Positions 33,662 through 45,751 of a DNA stretch of 64,000 bases are shown here, piece by piece. The translations under genes and the position numbers were made by a program. Where the stretch lies: NCBI RefSeq assembly GCF_014633365.1, contig NC_068350.1, positions 31,053,119 through 31,117,118 of the forward strand, in the 5' to 3' direction. The notes under the pieces were generated by a model, which did not search any database, was not told the origin of the DNA, and was given only the letters and a program-made list of their open reading frames with translations. Origin of the DNA: Diospyros lotus (Eukaryota; Streptophyta; Magnoliopsida; Ericales; Ebenaceae). Within the stretch, counting starts at the first letter, position 1; every line of letters begins with the position of its first letter.

Positions 33662-34585
33662 AATAACTTTGAGATCAAACCAGGACTCATTCAAATGGTT
33701 CAGCAAGGGCAATTTGGTGGAAATCCAACTGAAGACCCTAATGCACATTTAGCAAACTTTTTAGAGATATGCGACACCATCAAAATGAATGGCGTCAGTG
33801 AGGATGCAATCAGACTAAGGCTGTTTCCTTTTTCGTTGAGAGATAAAGCTAAGGTGTGGCTAAACTCCAAAGCTCCAAATTCATTTACCACATGGGTAGA
33901 CGTATCACAAGCATTCTTGAGTAAGTATTTTCCACCAGGTAAGACTGCTAAACTCAGGAATGATATTACTAGTTTTGTTCAATTTGATGGTGAATCCTTG
34001 TATGAGGCATGGGAAAGGTTTAAGGAATTACAAAGACGGTGTCCACACCATGGTTTGCCTGATTGGTTGATTGTGCAGACATTCTATAATGGTCTATCTC
34101 ATTCAGTTAGAATCACTATAGATGCTGCCGCAGGGGGTGCACTAATGGGTAAGTCTACAGAAGATGCTTATGAGCTGCTTGAAGAAATGGCTTCCAACAA
34201 TTATCAATGGTCTACCGAAAGAGGTATGCCTAAGAAAGCCTCAGGTATGTATGAAGTTGATGGCATTAATATGTTAAACGCCAAGGTGGACAATCTTGTA
34301 AAAATGTTTGGTAAGTTGGGGAATGTCAATGCTGTTTATTCTAATTTCAATTCTGCCAGTAATTGTGATTGGTATGAGAATTCTCACTTGGGTTCTGATT
34401 GTATGCAGGTTGAGCAAGCGTAGTATATTTCAAATTCTAACAGGCAAAACCAGCAAAATAACCCATATTCTAACAACTATAATGCAGGTTGGAGAAATCA
34501 CCCCAATTTTTCCTGGAAGGATCAGGGCGGCAGTAGCAATTCTAGGCCTAGCAATCCTCCTGGTTTTCAACCAAGACCTCAAGGA
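33662..34585 (+). pseudogene. gag: Athila-like gag, N-terminus missing, one in-frame stop
   Basis: The frame is open from the junction (FEIKPGL segment at about 33668) through the core [29 protein letters not shown] and [16 protein letters not shown]. These match the retrotransposon gag (capsid-like) domain. A degenerate zinc-knuckle-like stretch ([13 protein letters not shown], near 34365) lacks the second Cys. A TAG at 34421-34423 interrupts the frame, and homology continues in the same frame (NPYSNNYNAGWRNHPNFSW). Gag forms the virus-like particle that packages element RNA. No ATG context of its own remains at the true start; the first ATG is at 33695. Confidence 0.85.
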
Positions 34586-35551
34586 GTGATGCAACAACAA
34601 CCAGAAAACAAGCCGTCTTGGGAGTTGGCAATTGAAAAGTTAACGAATGCCACTGTGGATAGATTTGAAAAGCTAGAGGCAAAAGTAAACCAGATGGTTA
34701 GTTTCAACAGAAATTTGGAGGTTCAATTGGGGCAGATATCAAATGCCATAAATTCAAGAGATCAAGGTAAATTACCCAGCAAAACTAAGGTGAATCCAAG
34801 AGATGAGGTTAAGGCAGTGACATTAAGAAGTGGTAAGCAACTTGGTGAGGTAAGTAGCGAACATATTATAGGGGATGTTGGTAAAAAGAATAATATTGAG
34901 ATTAGTGATGAGAATGAGCAGAACGAGATGCCACCCCTAACACCACCTGTTAAGCCTTATGTGCCTCCTATCCCTTTTCCTCAAAGGCTTAAACAAAACA
35001 AGGTTGATAAACAGTTTGAAAAATTTCTTGAAGTTTTTAAGCAATTGCGCATTAACATTCCATTTGCAGATGCTTTAGCGCAGATTCCTACTTATGCAAA
35101 AATTTTTAAAGAAATTATGTCAAACAAGAGGAAGCTGGAGGATTATAAAACCATTGCCTTGACTGAAGAATGCAATGCTGTGATTCAAAAGAAGCTGCCA
35201 CCAAAACTGAGAGATCCAGGGAGTTTTTCTATCCCTTGTACTATTGGTGATATTGATTTTTCTAAAGCTTTGTGTGATTTAAGTGCAAGTGTTTCATTGA
35301 TGCCTTTATCTGTGTGCAGGAAACTTAGATTGAAGGAGATTCAACCAACTACCATTTCTTTACAGTTAGTTGATCGGTCGGTGAAGTACCCATCAGGAAT
35401 TCTAGAAAATGTGCTTGTGAAGGTAAAAAAAATTATTATTCCAGTTGATTTCATTATTCTGGATATGGATGAAGACATGGAAATCCCTATCATTCTTGGA
35501 CGTCCTTTCTTAGCCACAGCAGGAGCTGTTATTGATGTGAAAAAGGTAGGT
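34586..35551 (+). pseudogene. Athila-like gag-pol spacer and aspartic protease
   Basis: In frame with gag. A coiled linker (AIEKLTNATVDRFEKLEAKV) and a proline-rich stretch (PPLTPPVKPYVPPIPFPQR) lead to a retroviral-type aspartic protease at about 35220-35550. Its active-site motif reads LCDLSASVSLMPL: the usual Asp-Leu-Gly-Ala is changed to Asp-Leu-Ser-Ala. ILGRPFLATAGAVIDV is the conserved distal motif. The frame is lost at about 35545 by a one-base deletion, giving a stop at 35552. The protease would normally cut the Gag-Pol polyprotein. Confidence 0.85.
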
Positions 35552-35556
35552 TAACA

Positions 35557-36350
35557 TTGAAAATAGGTGAAGAAGAGGTAGAGTTTGATTTATTTAAAGC
35601 AGGTAAATACCCTTCTTTCACTGATCATGTGTTAAGAATAGATTCTGTTGATGAGCTAACTATAGAGGTTTTTCAGACAGAAATGCCTAAGGAACCTCTC
35701 GAGAATTGTTTAGTGTGTGCAAGAACAACGAGAGATGACAATGTGGAGATTGCACAAGTAGCGACTGCTTTGGAGAGTCCATGTGCCAAGTTTAAGCACA
35801 AAGGTAAGTATTTTGAAGAGTTAAGAAAAGGTAAGCCACTCCCTCTCCCTTCTAATGTGCAGGCACCAGTTCTTGAGTTGAAACCATTACCATTGCATCT
35901 CAGGTATGTGTTTTTAGGAGAAAATGATACTTTACCTGTGATTGTAAATGCTTCTTTATCTGATAGTCAACTTGACAAACTGTTGCGTGTCTTGAGATTG
36001 AGAAAGAATGCCATAGGATGGACAATTTTTTACCTTAAGGGAATTAGCCCTTCAGTGTGTGTACATAAAATATTGATGGAGAATAACCATAAACCTGTCA
36101 TTGAAAATCAGAGACGGTTAAATCCTAACATTAAAGAAGTAGTGAGGGCTGAAATTCTGAAATGGTTAGATGCAGGAATTGTTTATCCTATCTCTGATAG
36201 TGCATGGGTTAGTCTAGTGCAGGTAGTATCTAAAAAGGGTGGGATGACTGTTGTGCATAACGAGAATAATGAATTAATTCCCATGAGGACAGTAACTGGT
36301 TGGAGAGTTTGCATAGATTATAGAAAACTAAATAGTGCAACCCTGGAAAG
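35557..36350 (+). pseudogene. Athila-like pol: linker and N-terminal part of reverse transcriptase
   Basis: Shifted by one base relative to the protease. It holds the linker region (CAKFKHKGKYFEELRKG, LPLHLRYVFLGENDTLPVIV) and the fingers of reverse transcriptase (NQRRLNPNIKEVVRAEILK and WRVCIDYRKLN near 36300-36335). A one-base insertion near 36343 moves the frame. Confidence 0.85.
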
Positions 36351-37412
36351 ATCATTTTCCTTTACCGTTTCTTGATCAAATGCTTGAAAGACTTGCTGGG
36401 TATAACTATTATTGTTTTCTTGATGGTTATTCAGGGTATAACCAGATTCCAATAACCCCCGAAGACCAAGAAAAAAACCACTTTTACTTGTCCATACGAC
36501 ACTTTTGCATTTCGTAGGATGCCTTTTGGATTATGCAATGCACCTGCTACATTCCAACGTTGTATGATGGCCATTTTTTCTGATTTCGTTGAGCGGATTA
36601 TGGAAATTTTCATGGATGATTTTTCTATTTTTGGCTCTTCTTTTGATGATTGTTTAGCTAACTTGTCTCAAGTTTTGCAGCGGTGTGAAGAAACCAATCT
36701 AGTTTTGAACTGGGAAAAGTGTCATTTCATGGTGCAGGAAGGCATTGTTTTAGGTTATAAAATTTCTACGAGGGGAATTGAGGTGGATAGGGCAAAGATT
36801 GATATTATTGAAAAACTGCCACCACCTACTAATATGAAGGGAGTTAGGAGTTTCCTTGGGCATGCAGGATTTTACCGACGTTTTATTAAAGATTTTTCTA
36901 AAATTGCTAAACATTTGTGTAACCTGTTGAATAAGGACATTGTCTTTGATTTTGATATTGACTGTTTAAATGCTTTCAATAGGTTGAAAAAGGAGTTGGT
37001 GTCAGCACCTATTATGGCGCCGCCAGATTGGAGCTTGCCATTCGAATTAATGTGTGATGCAAGCGATTTTGCTTTGGGAGCTGTTCTTGGTCAACGAAGA
37101 AACAGGAAGTTGCATGTTATTTATTATGCTAGTAGAGTTTTAAATGATGCTCAATTGAATTATGTAACTACTGAAAAAGAATTGCTTGCTGTTGTGTTTG
37201 CTTTTGATAAATTTCGATCTTATCTTGTAGGTTCCAAGGTGATCGTGTATACAGACCATTCAGCAATCAAGTACTTGTTAACCAAGAAAGATGCCAAACC
37301 ACGTCTGATCCGATGGGTTTTGTTGTTGCAAGAATTTGACATTGACATCCGGGACAAGAAAGGCATGGAAAACGTGGTGGCAGATCACTTGTCTAGATTG
37401 GAGGTGCAGTCC
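36335..37412 (+). pseudogene. Athila-like pol: reverse transcriptase palm and RNase H
   Basis: The segment to about 36473 carries CFLDGYSGYNQI with the first catalytic Asp. An extra base in an A-run near 36473 shifts to the frame used from 36519. That frame has [16 protein letters not shown] and the catalytic FMDDFSIFG (about 36610), then the thumb with [19 protein letters not shown]. RNase H follows (about 36990-37280) with [25 protein letters not shown] and [11 protein letters not shown], all catalytic acids present. A TAA at 37413 stops the frame. Role: copying element RNA to DNA and removing the RNA strand. Confidence 0.9.
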
Positions 37413-37415
37413 TAA

Positions 37416-38771
37416 GCCAATGAGGTGCCAATCAATGATTACTTCCCCGATGAGCAGTTACTGGCACTATCAATGGTTCCATGGTATGCCGATTTAGTAA
37501 ATTATCTGGTGAGTGGTATTATTCCTCTTGGCATGAGTTACCATCAAAAGAAAAAGTTCTTGTGGGATGTGAAACAGTATTTCTGGGAAGAGCCACTGTT
37601 ATACAAGCATTGTGCTGATGGCATGATTAGAAGATGTGTGCCAGAAGAGGAGATTCGAGATATCCTTGATCATTACCATTCCTTAGAGTGTGGTGGACAT
37701 TTTAGTTCCCCCAAGACGGTGGCAAAGATATGGCAGTCCGGGTTCTATTAGCCAACCATGTATCAAGATGCTAGGCAGTATGTGGTTAATTGTGACAGAT
37801 GTCAACGAATGGGTAACATCACAAAAAGGAATGAGATGCCTTTGACTAGTATGATAGAGGTGGAGTTGTTTGATGTGTGGGGAATAGACTTCATGGGGCT
37901 GTTTCCATTATCTTTCAACAATCAGTACATTTTAGTCGCTGTGGACTATGTCTCCAAGTGGGTTGAAGCTATTTCGACCCAAACAAATGACTCTTGGGTA
38001 GTGATGAAATTTATGAAGAAGAACATCTTTTCCAGATTTGGAGTTCCTAGAGCCATTATTAGTGATGAAGGTTCTCACTTTTGTAATAGGTCTTTTGACA
38101 TGTTGTTAAGCAAGTATGGAGTAACACACAAGGTTGCACTCGCCTATCATCCGCAAGCGAATGGGCAAGTGGAACTAGCCAACCAGGAGCTAAAGCATAT
38201 TCTGGAGAAAACTGTGAGCCGTTCAAGGAAAGATTGGGCTACTAAATTGGATGATGCACTTTGGGCATACCGGATAGCTTTTAAGACACCTTTAGGCATG
38301 TCACCATATAGACTAGTCTTTGGGAAGTCTTGCCACCTACTAGTTGAGTTGGAGCACAAAGCATACTGGGCTATTCAAGAGCTGAACATGGATTTGAAGG
38401 CTGCAGGAGAGAAAAGATTATTACAGTTGAGTGAGTTGGAAGAGTTTAGGTTGAATGCTTATGAGAATGCAAAGCTCTACAAAGAAAAGACTAAGTATTG
38501 GCATGATAAGCATATCTTGAAGATAAATTTCGAGATTGGGCAACAAGTACTCCTTTTTAACTCACGATTGAAATTGTTTCCTGGCAAGCTTCGGTCTAGG
38601 TGGTCTGGGCCATTCATGGTGACAAGAGTGTACCCTTATGGAGCAGTTGAGGTTCATAGCGAAGCCACTGGTGCATTCAAAGTAAATGGGCAACGATTGA
38701 AGCCGTATTTTGTGGGTGACGTGGTACCCAAAGGAGTCACTTACTCCTTGAAAGACTCCATTTCTGGTTGA
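37416..38771 (+). pseudogene. Athila-like integrase
   Basis: The frame continues after the TAA. Order is an N-terminal zinc-binding H-H-C-C module (HYHSLECGGHF at about 37670, then CDRCQ at 37791), interrupted by a TAG at 37749 where Trp is usual, and the catalytic core. The core has the first Asp in [12 protein letters not shown] (about 37880), the second in IISDEGSHF (about 38058) and the Glu in [20 protein letters not shown] (about 38145-38205). The C-terminal domain ends with [20 protein letters not shown] and a stop at 38769. No chromodomain. Role: inserting element DNA into the genome. The core itself is open for 337 residues from 37758. Confidence 0.9.
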
Positions 38772-39916
38772 CCTTGCAACAGTCAGCTAATGACTATAAA
38801 CAAGCACTTCTTGGGAGGCAACCCAAACTCTTTTTCCTTTTTGTTTTTATTATTTCATTTTCCTTTGTTGAATAAATATGGCCAATAATCCATACTTATG
38901 ATGTTGTGTAGGTTCAAAAGAAAGGAAAATAAAGCTGATTCAATTTAGACTAGCATGGGTATTCGTAACACTCAATTATGTGGCCAGGGGAGTATTCATT
39001 TTTCATTCTAGTTCTTCTTTGTCTTTCACATTGAGGACAATGTGTTAAATAAGTTTGGGGGGTGGAATTATTAATTGTTAATATATGCTATTTGTTTTGC
39101 TTGGGTGTTTTTGATATGAAAATTTTTTACGAAACTTATATCAGGTGTATATGTGGCCAACCCCTAAACTAGGAAATTTTGTGAAAGAGAAAATAAGCAA
39201 AACTTGTTATTTGGAATCATGATTTGCATTTGGGTTCTTTATTTGTTTAACATTTAGTCTTTGATTTGGAATAAGCAATATCTTATAAACCAAGATTAAG
39301 CATACTTGGGTTCTAAGATCATTGAAGTACATGTTCTTTGTGAAGTTGCGTGAGTTATGTGACTATGCCTGAAAGATAAATGCAATGTTTTTCTTATGAC
39401 TATTCCTTTTGAGCTAGGCCTAAACAGGGTTTAAGTAAATAGGGTGAATAATGTTGAGTGAGATGGAGCATAAAATGCACTCGTTCAGTAAAAAAAAAAA
39501 AAAACAAGATGGAGCATAAAATGCACTCGTTTAAGAAAAAAAAAAGAAAAAAAGAAAGAAAAAAAAAAAGAAAGAGAGACAAGAGAATAAAAACAAAAAA
39601 AAACCCTACTTTGCTACCTTTGTTTGTAGTAGTGAGAAGGGATGGTTGCAAGAATGGTTGTTGCACTATTCGATCATGCGAGTTACATGACAAAACATAA
39701 TTGAGCTTAGAATTTTGTATGGATTCTTGAACTGAGGAACGTAAGTATGCTTAGTTTCTTTTATTTGCTATTGTTATATTTTAAATTGAGAATTTAAATG
39801 TGGGCATAACAAAGGATTTGAATGTGATAAATGATTCCAATCATAACTTTTGTGTTTGAGTATAGAATTTATTTTCTTTGCTTGAGGACAAGCAATAATT
39901 CAAGTTTGGGGGTATT
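38772..39916 (+). mobile_element. Athila 3' untranslated region with A-rich tract and purine tract
   Basis: Non-coding. It contains GGGAGGCAACCCAAAC (38815), a poly-A/GA-rich tract (39488-39603) and the plus-strand priming tract AAGTTTGGGGGTA (39902-39914) just before the LTR. The small frames at 39400-39700 are low-complexity shadows. Confidence 0.75.
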
Positions 39917-41448
39917 TGATGTGAGAATTTATTTACACATTTATTGGTCATAATTGAGTAGTGTTTTAAGTATTTTATATGTGTTTTATCTATAATTATC
40001 TAATATTTTAAGTTTCTTTTATATATATATATTTAATTTTTAGTATTTTGTGTTATTTTACATAAATGTTACTTTGTGTTTAGGTTGAAAAAAAAATTAA
40101 AATAAAAATAAAAAGATATTATAAAGTTAATACTATAAATTAATATTACAATATAAATAAAAAATAAATATTATAAATAATTAAAATTAATATAATAATA
40201 GTATATTAAATATTAATTATTATATTATATATTATATTATTTATATATAATATATATTATAGATTATATATATTATATATATGTGTGTGTGAAGTGGTGA
40301 ATGCATGAGTGATCAGTGTGTGCATAATAATATATTATAAAATAAATGAAGTCCAATTGCAATGCAATTGGAACTCCATGCCCTAAGTATTTAAAGAATA
40401 AAATTGCAGAAGCTTGGGGGGCCATTAAGAAAATTGATTTGGCAAGAGGGCGACGGACTCAAGGAAACAGAAGGAACCAAAGGTAGGAATTGGATTATGC
40501 AGAGGCTTGCACACGGAAGTTGAAGAAGGCTACGGCAGAAATTGGCAGATTGGAGATTAAAGAGTGCAGCAGAAGCAAGCGTAGGGAGATGCGAGCGAGA
40601 GACTGTTTAACCCAGATCTGATTCAGATCTGGGCTAGGGAATTTCTGACTTCTCCTTCCTTGTTTAATTAACTTTCTTATGCTTTCGTTGTTACTTTGGA
40701 TTTTAATTAATTCTACCATGAACTAATCTATTGAACTAAGGCCATGTATTGGCTGAAATTATGATGATGCATTTTTTATAATTTTATGTGATTGAATAAT
40801 TTGGGTTATGTTGAGTTATGTGGTATTGAATTTAATGCTTGTAAATAATTGGCCACTATTTACATGATTTGATGCCTAATCTTGAGACCGAAAGGAAATA
40901 GCTTGGGGATTGCATCGTAAGTACCATACACCATAAAGTAAAATCGACTAGAAATACAACTCGATTTCTTTGTGAGGCTTTTAGTGATATGCTAGGAATT
41001 TCACAAATTGTAATGCGTTTTCATTTAGTTAAATTTTTATAGAAATATAAGAAGTTATTGAATGAGAATAGACTCGTTATAACCTAAAAATAGGGTAACG
41101 AATGCGTTAGGAGATTTCGCCGTCACATACTCAATTTACCAATTCATTCACATAAAAATATATGATTTGCATTGCATAGTTAGGTTTATACATGTGCCTT
41201 AGTTATTAAAATCCACTTATTTCTTTGATTCAAGTTTTCTTCCAAATCAATTTTATTTTATTAATTAATTAATTTTTTTTATTTTTTATTAAATTTGAAA
41301 ATTTTTATTATCTAAATAATAAAGAAAGTTTATAAATTTGGTATTTGAAATCTTTCCTCGTGGGAACGATATTCTTACTTACTATTATATTACTTGTTCG
41401 ACCCGTACACTTGCGGTATATTTTAGGGTGATCAATCCAGCATCAACA
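39917..41448 (+). mobile_element. Athila-like 3' LTR (about 1.5 kb)
   Basis: Starts TGATGTGAGAA after the purine tract and ends near CATCAACA at 41441-41448, after CGACCCGTACACTTGCGG, a conserved sequence near Athila LTR ends. It is AT-rich in the first 400 bp. Exact 3' boundary uncertain by a few bases because no 5' LTR exists to compare. Confidence 0.8.
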
Positions 41449-43148
41449 CAGTCACCAAACGGAAGAAACACTGGCGACCGTTCGCGACTGGTCGATAGCT
41501 CCTTACCATTTGTTGACAGCTGCTATGCTGAATAAGGCTCTCACCTCATTGCTTATTTCCCTTTAGCCACGCACTAGCCTACCATTTTCGTATTACATTT
41601 TTTCCCTCTTATTATAGGCTAACCTATATTTTACATATATACATAATCGTATGCATATGTACTCTCGATCCAAACCCAATTAGTTATTTCCATGAGTAAT
41701 TACACAAGCCACTCCTAGGGTCCCAATCCTAGTTTTTCATTAATACAGCTACATACTCGCTTTGGTAGTTCACTTCTGGGTACTATACTTCCCTCAAAAT
41801 TTTCATCATTTATTACCGAAATATCTCCTACTCACAGGCTTCACAAGTATCTACACTTCTAACAGATTACAGTTATACTATTCATATATCGCGTCTATTA
41901 TCCCATGATAATAATTTAATGACGTTCGTTTCCTCAAGCCCCCTTTCTCATGAGAGTGGTCTTTTCCTTTTTAAGGCCTCGAGAATTAACATGATACCCT
42001 TAGGTTGATTGCTCCAATACATACCAGTCAACTAAGGACATAATCTATCCAATCCAACACCATGACATACCATTCATTCACCTTGCCATACATGTACGAT
42101 AATTTCTACACAATTAATATTCATGAATGTCTTAGTTGCGACAAAACAAAGTTCTGAGTACATTTCGCTTCTACATTCAATACATTCCATTCATACTCCC
42201 ATTACTACATAAATTCACGATAACGCTTACAACTTTGCTAGTACAACACCTTTACTAAACAATGCCCTCTGTGTCCCCCTCAACATGGGATGTGGCTTCA
42301 TCTGCCCAACAATTTGGGTATCCATCGCTGTCTACACTTGATTCAGGTCCAGTAGTTTCCTTCCTCTGATAAGTCAGTCCCTACTCCACAGCTTCTGACG
42401 GAATTTCCCCACAAACGGTTTTGCCTTCGACCGAGTCATAAGGTAGGGTCTGACAAGGTTCCCATAGCTCGGATTGTTGTCTCACTACACCAGCAAAATC
42501 ATCATAATGGAACTGAAGATACATATCCAACATTAGGACTCTAGTAAGTTGTCCCCACGCTTCATTCATGAACTTCCTTGTGAACAAGACTTGCTTCTCT
42601 AGCAGGCCCCACAGGGGTTCATGTCTTCTCAACCAAAATATTGTCTTCACTCTGTCTAGATAACTCACCATGAGCTCATCCTCTCATTGCCTTCCTCCAT
42701 GTACCAAGAGTAGCTCTTCCTCCTAGCGATGCCAAAGAAAATCTAGTTCCCCAAGACTTGGGTCTAGCATCCACCATCTCAATTCTCCAGAATCCATGGT
42801 AAGGGGTTCCAAAATCTACACGCAAGGTCGAATGTCAGTTTCCTTACCAAAGTAGACCATTCTTCACCCAAGCACCATAATTAGAACACATACGTTTCAT
42901 TGTTAATACATTTCTAGCAATTCCTATGGGGTGACAAGGATACTTACATATATATATGCGTATATAAAAGGGTGTTCTAACCTTGACCTCAAGTCAGTGG
43001 CTTTTTGCCACAAGCACCCATTTTTCTCATTCCTAGCCATTTTTGGACATCATTCTAATACACTTCTAACTTTTTGGACTACTAATCACAATCCTAAATC
43101 TACCCATCACTCCTAGGTGTACAAAGACTCCATTTACTCCTAACTTAC
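41449..43148 (-). mobile_element. Internal region of a minus-strand LTR retrotransposon
   Basis: Lies just downstream (minus strand) of the primer-binding site at 43149-43160. Apart from the broken frame at 42381-42797 nothing coding is seen. The 41449 end is set by the Athila LTR. Confidence 0.55.
42381..42797 (-). pseudogene. Broken reading frame of unknown function in an LTR-element leader
   Basis: From an ATG at 42797 (MDSGELRWWMLDPSLGELDF) the frame runs to a stop at 42381 with two internal stops (TAG and TGA at about 42725 and 42686). The longest open piece is 96 residues (YLDRVKTIFWLRRHEPLWGL and onward), rich in Trp. I do not recognise it. Its place about 350 bp after a primer-binding site suggests a gag-leader protein, which is inference only. 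Confidence 0.4.
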
Positions 43149-43160
43149 GCTTTGATACCA
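43149..43160 (-). other. Primer-binding site on the minus strand
   Basis: TGGTATCAAAGC, one mismatch to the initiator tRNA-Met complement, four bases from the LTR end TTACA at 43165. Confidence 0.8.
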
Positions 43161-43535
43161 AAATTGTAAGGCCCGCTTCTGAATATTCCCGTTTAACATA
43201 GGATATTCGAAAGAATGTGATTACAAAGATGATATAGAACAAAACTGAACTCAATTAACAACTCATTTCATTTCTAGCAGCGGAAATTAAATTAAGGTTC
43301 GATTACATTTTCAGAATCTCATAACCCTAGGCTCAATGGCCATACAAAATAATAAAAGGCTCAAATGCTAATAAACATAATAGATTCTCATCACTATAAA
43401 ACCTCACCAAATCACTAACTAGGATCTTTGAAGTTAGGACGCGTCTCCCTACACCACTATCCCTGAACTGTTGTCCTACTGGACTCGCCCCCAATAACAT
43501 TCTTTCCTTCACCTAAAATGGAAAAGAATATCAAG

Positions 43536-43551
43536 TGAGCCACAAGGCTCA
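43536..43551 (-). promoter_or_regulatory. Conserved LTR stem-loop, minus strand
   Basis: Minus-strand TGAGCC-TTGT-GGCTCA, 371 bp from the LTR end, followed on the minus strand by a pyrimidine-rich run and CCATTTTAGGTGAAGG. Confidence 0.6.
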
Positions 43552-44430
43552 ACAAGTTCAAGAAACAAGGAACAATGTATAGGATCCAAGTACATGATGA
43601 CACCAAGAAGAGTAATCAAGGACTCCACAATTATATACAAGATTCATAATTCATGAATTTATCAATTCAACTTAATATATATCATGTCACCATATATCAC
43701 TATGCAAATGTGCATAAAATTTCAATGTCATTATCAATTCTCATAGGCTCGCAAGCCATCAATCAATACATGCAAGAATGCATCATCTCATTATCAAAAT
43801 CGATCTCCCTGGCTCTCAAGCCATAAATCAATGTATGCAAAAGTGCATAATTTAAATAAAACCTCACAAACAAATATGGAGCCAACCTGCAGGGCTATGG
43901 CCACCTCGTCCTACGCCAGGTGCTCTAGGGTACCCTTTCTCCCTCCGCACAAAATAATAGGTGCACAAAGATGAATAATACAAAGTATCATAACATGCAC
44001 ATGCTGAACGTGTACGGAACATATCATGCATTCCTTTCCACATATATATATATATATATATCACGAAATCTCATCTCACAAATTATTGCCTTGCTTATAC
44101 AAATAATTTCTGCCCATCCCACAATACTGGGTAGCTTCTCACTCACATCAAGTTTGCACACGCTACAGTAATTTATTCAAGAATTCATTAAATCAATTGA
44201 TAATTTACTCTTGAAAAATAAAATAGTTTTGATAATGATTATATGAAAATCAATCTTCAAATCTATAAATGAGTTTGAAGCAAAGTTATGAAAATAAATC
44301 TTTCTTGAATTCTATAGGAAGTAAGGTTGAGTGTTAAGATTCAAAATTAATAACCTTTTGATAATCTCAACTTGCTTTCAAAAGAAATGAAGTTAGGAAA
44401 TGTTAAGTGTTCAGATTTTCCAAATGGATA

Positions 44431-44500
44431 GTCGACTATCGAATTATGGTCTGTCGACTATGCCCAAGCTTTTGTCGACTATGAATTTTCTCTGTCGACT
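44431..44500 (-). repeat. Four GTCGAC repeats with 20-22 bp spacing
   Basis: GTCGACTAT units start at 44431, 44453, 44474 and 44494. The first is extended to the palindrome GATAGTCGACTATC. Spacers differ in sequence but not in length. Confidence 0.85.
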
Positions 44501-44579
44501 ATGTATGTGGGCTTTGAATATATGTAAGTGAATGTAAATGGGTTTGCTTTGAGCAGAGCATCCAATAGCTTGGGTGTGG

Positions 44580-44593
44580 GTAATTATATGTAC

Positions 44594-44628
<35 letters not shown>

Positions 44629-45140
44629 GGCTTCCAAATATGCACAGGGGCTTGGGCATCCGAAGGCTGGTTGGGTATGTATATACGTATAGATATATAT
44701 ATATGTGGGTGAGGAGCTATTCGGATCGTGGGTATATATACATACCTCAGGTGGCTATTAAAATCAAACAGGGAGTATACATACGGTTATCCCAATATTA
44801 TAGGAGGTTGCTCGAAACAGGGGAGATCCCAAACTTGCGACTTCTCTGGTTACGCATATGTATGTATATATATATATAAGTGGGCAGTTCAAATGGGGTG
44901 TTGAATATGTGTATATATATATATATACACAAATCGAATAGGGCATGGGGGGTTCAAATCGGTACAAGGGCCTTGCGAACTGAGTATATACGTGCAGATA
45001 TATATAAGTGGGTCAAGTGGCTGACTGAAATAGAGGGGGCATCCAAATGGAGGCATGCGTATATGTATATAAGTGGGTGGCCAATTAGAACATGTGGGAT
45101 TTACATGAAGTTGTATATACGTATATGTATATGATTCAAT
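44580..45140. repeat. Degenerate TA-rich minisatellite in LTR copy A
   Basis: Repeated pattern of a (TA)n/(TG)n run followed by GTGGG and a GGGGCATC- or TTCAAATGGGG-type unit, about 60-80 bp per unit. The small frames through it are shadows. Confidence 0.75.
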
Positions 45141-45735
45141 GAGGCATGGGGGGAAAAGCATTCAGTTGTAGCTTAAAACTTACTTTTACATAGATACAGA
45201 ACAAGCAAAGATTCTGTATCGATTCAAACCCAAATAAATGCCATTCACTAAAAGAACTTGGAGATGATTAAATCCCCTTTAGAGACATCAACGAGACCCA
45301 CAACTCATCGATAATCAAAGATCTAAGTGTATGAAATAATATAACAGTAAACAATGGTAGCAAACCTATAAGGGCCCACTCTCGGATATTCCTGCTAGCA
45401 TAGGATATTCGAAAGGAGGTCATCACAGAGATGATATAGAACAAACCATAAATAAATAGATAGCTCATTTCATTCACTAGCAGCGGAAACTAAATTTAAG
45501 TTCAGTTACACTTCCAATATCTCGTGAGTTTGGGTTCAAAGGCCATACAAAGTAAATAAGAGACTCTAATGTTACTAACAAAATAAAATTCATTTCATCT
45601 CAAGTCTCTCCAAAAACTAATCAGGATCTTCAGTTATGATGCATCTCCGTACACCACTATCCTTGGGCCTTAGTCCCACTGGGCTCGCCCTCAAAAATGG
45701 TCTTCCCTTTACATGAAATGGCAAGGAAAATCAAG

Positions 45736-45751
45736 TGAGCCACAAGTCTCA
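45736..45751 (-). promoter_or_regulatory. LTR stem-loop, minus strand, one mismatch
   Basis: Minus-strand TGAGAC-TTGT-GGCTCA, about 369 bp from the LTR end, followed by CCATTTCATGTAAAGG. Confidence 0.5.

Larger units (their letters stand above)
33661..41448 (+). mobile_element. Athila-like Ty3/gypsy retrotransposon, 5' truncated
   Basis: Order is gag, protease, reverse transcriptase, RNase H, integrase, a non-coding region of about 1.1 kb, a purine tract and the 3' LTR. There is no chromodomain; the integrase ends with [12 protein letters not shown], as in the Athila/Tat group. The 5' LTR, leader and start of gag are missing: the element begins inside gag at the breakpoint with repeat V. Three frameshifts (about 35545, 36343, 36473) and three in-frame stops (34421, 37413, 37749) make it defective. 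Confidence 0.9.
43165..45366 (-). mobile_element. L1-family LTR, minus strand, copy A
   Basis: Ends (minus strand) at 43165 with CGGGCCTTACA, followed by the primer-binding site, so this is the 3' part of a 5' LTR. It contains the L1 landmarks: the stem-loop at 43536-43551, the GGTGGCCATAG block near 43895 and GTCGAC repeats at 44431-44500. Then comes a TA-rich minisatellite (44580-45140). Its upstream limit is not resolved; it abuts copy B at about 45366. Confidence 0.7.

Noticed and set aside
45367..45380. Target duplication for LTR copy B (45367-50583)
   Set aside because: Flanking bases at the two ends do not match, so I could not confirm it as a simple solo LTR.
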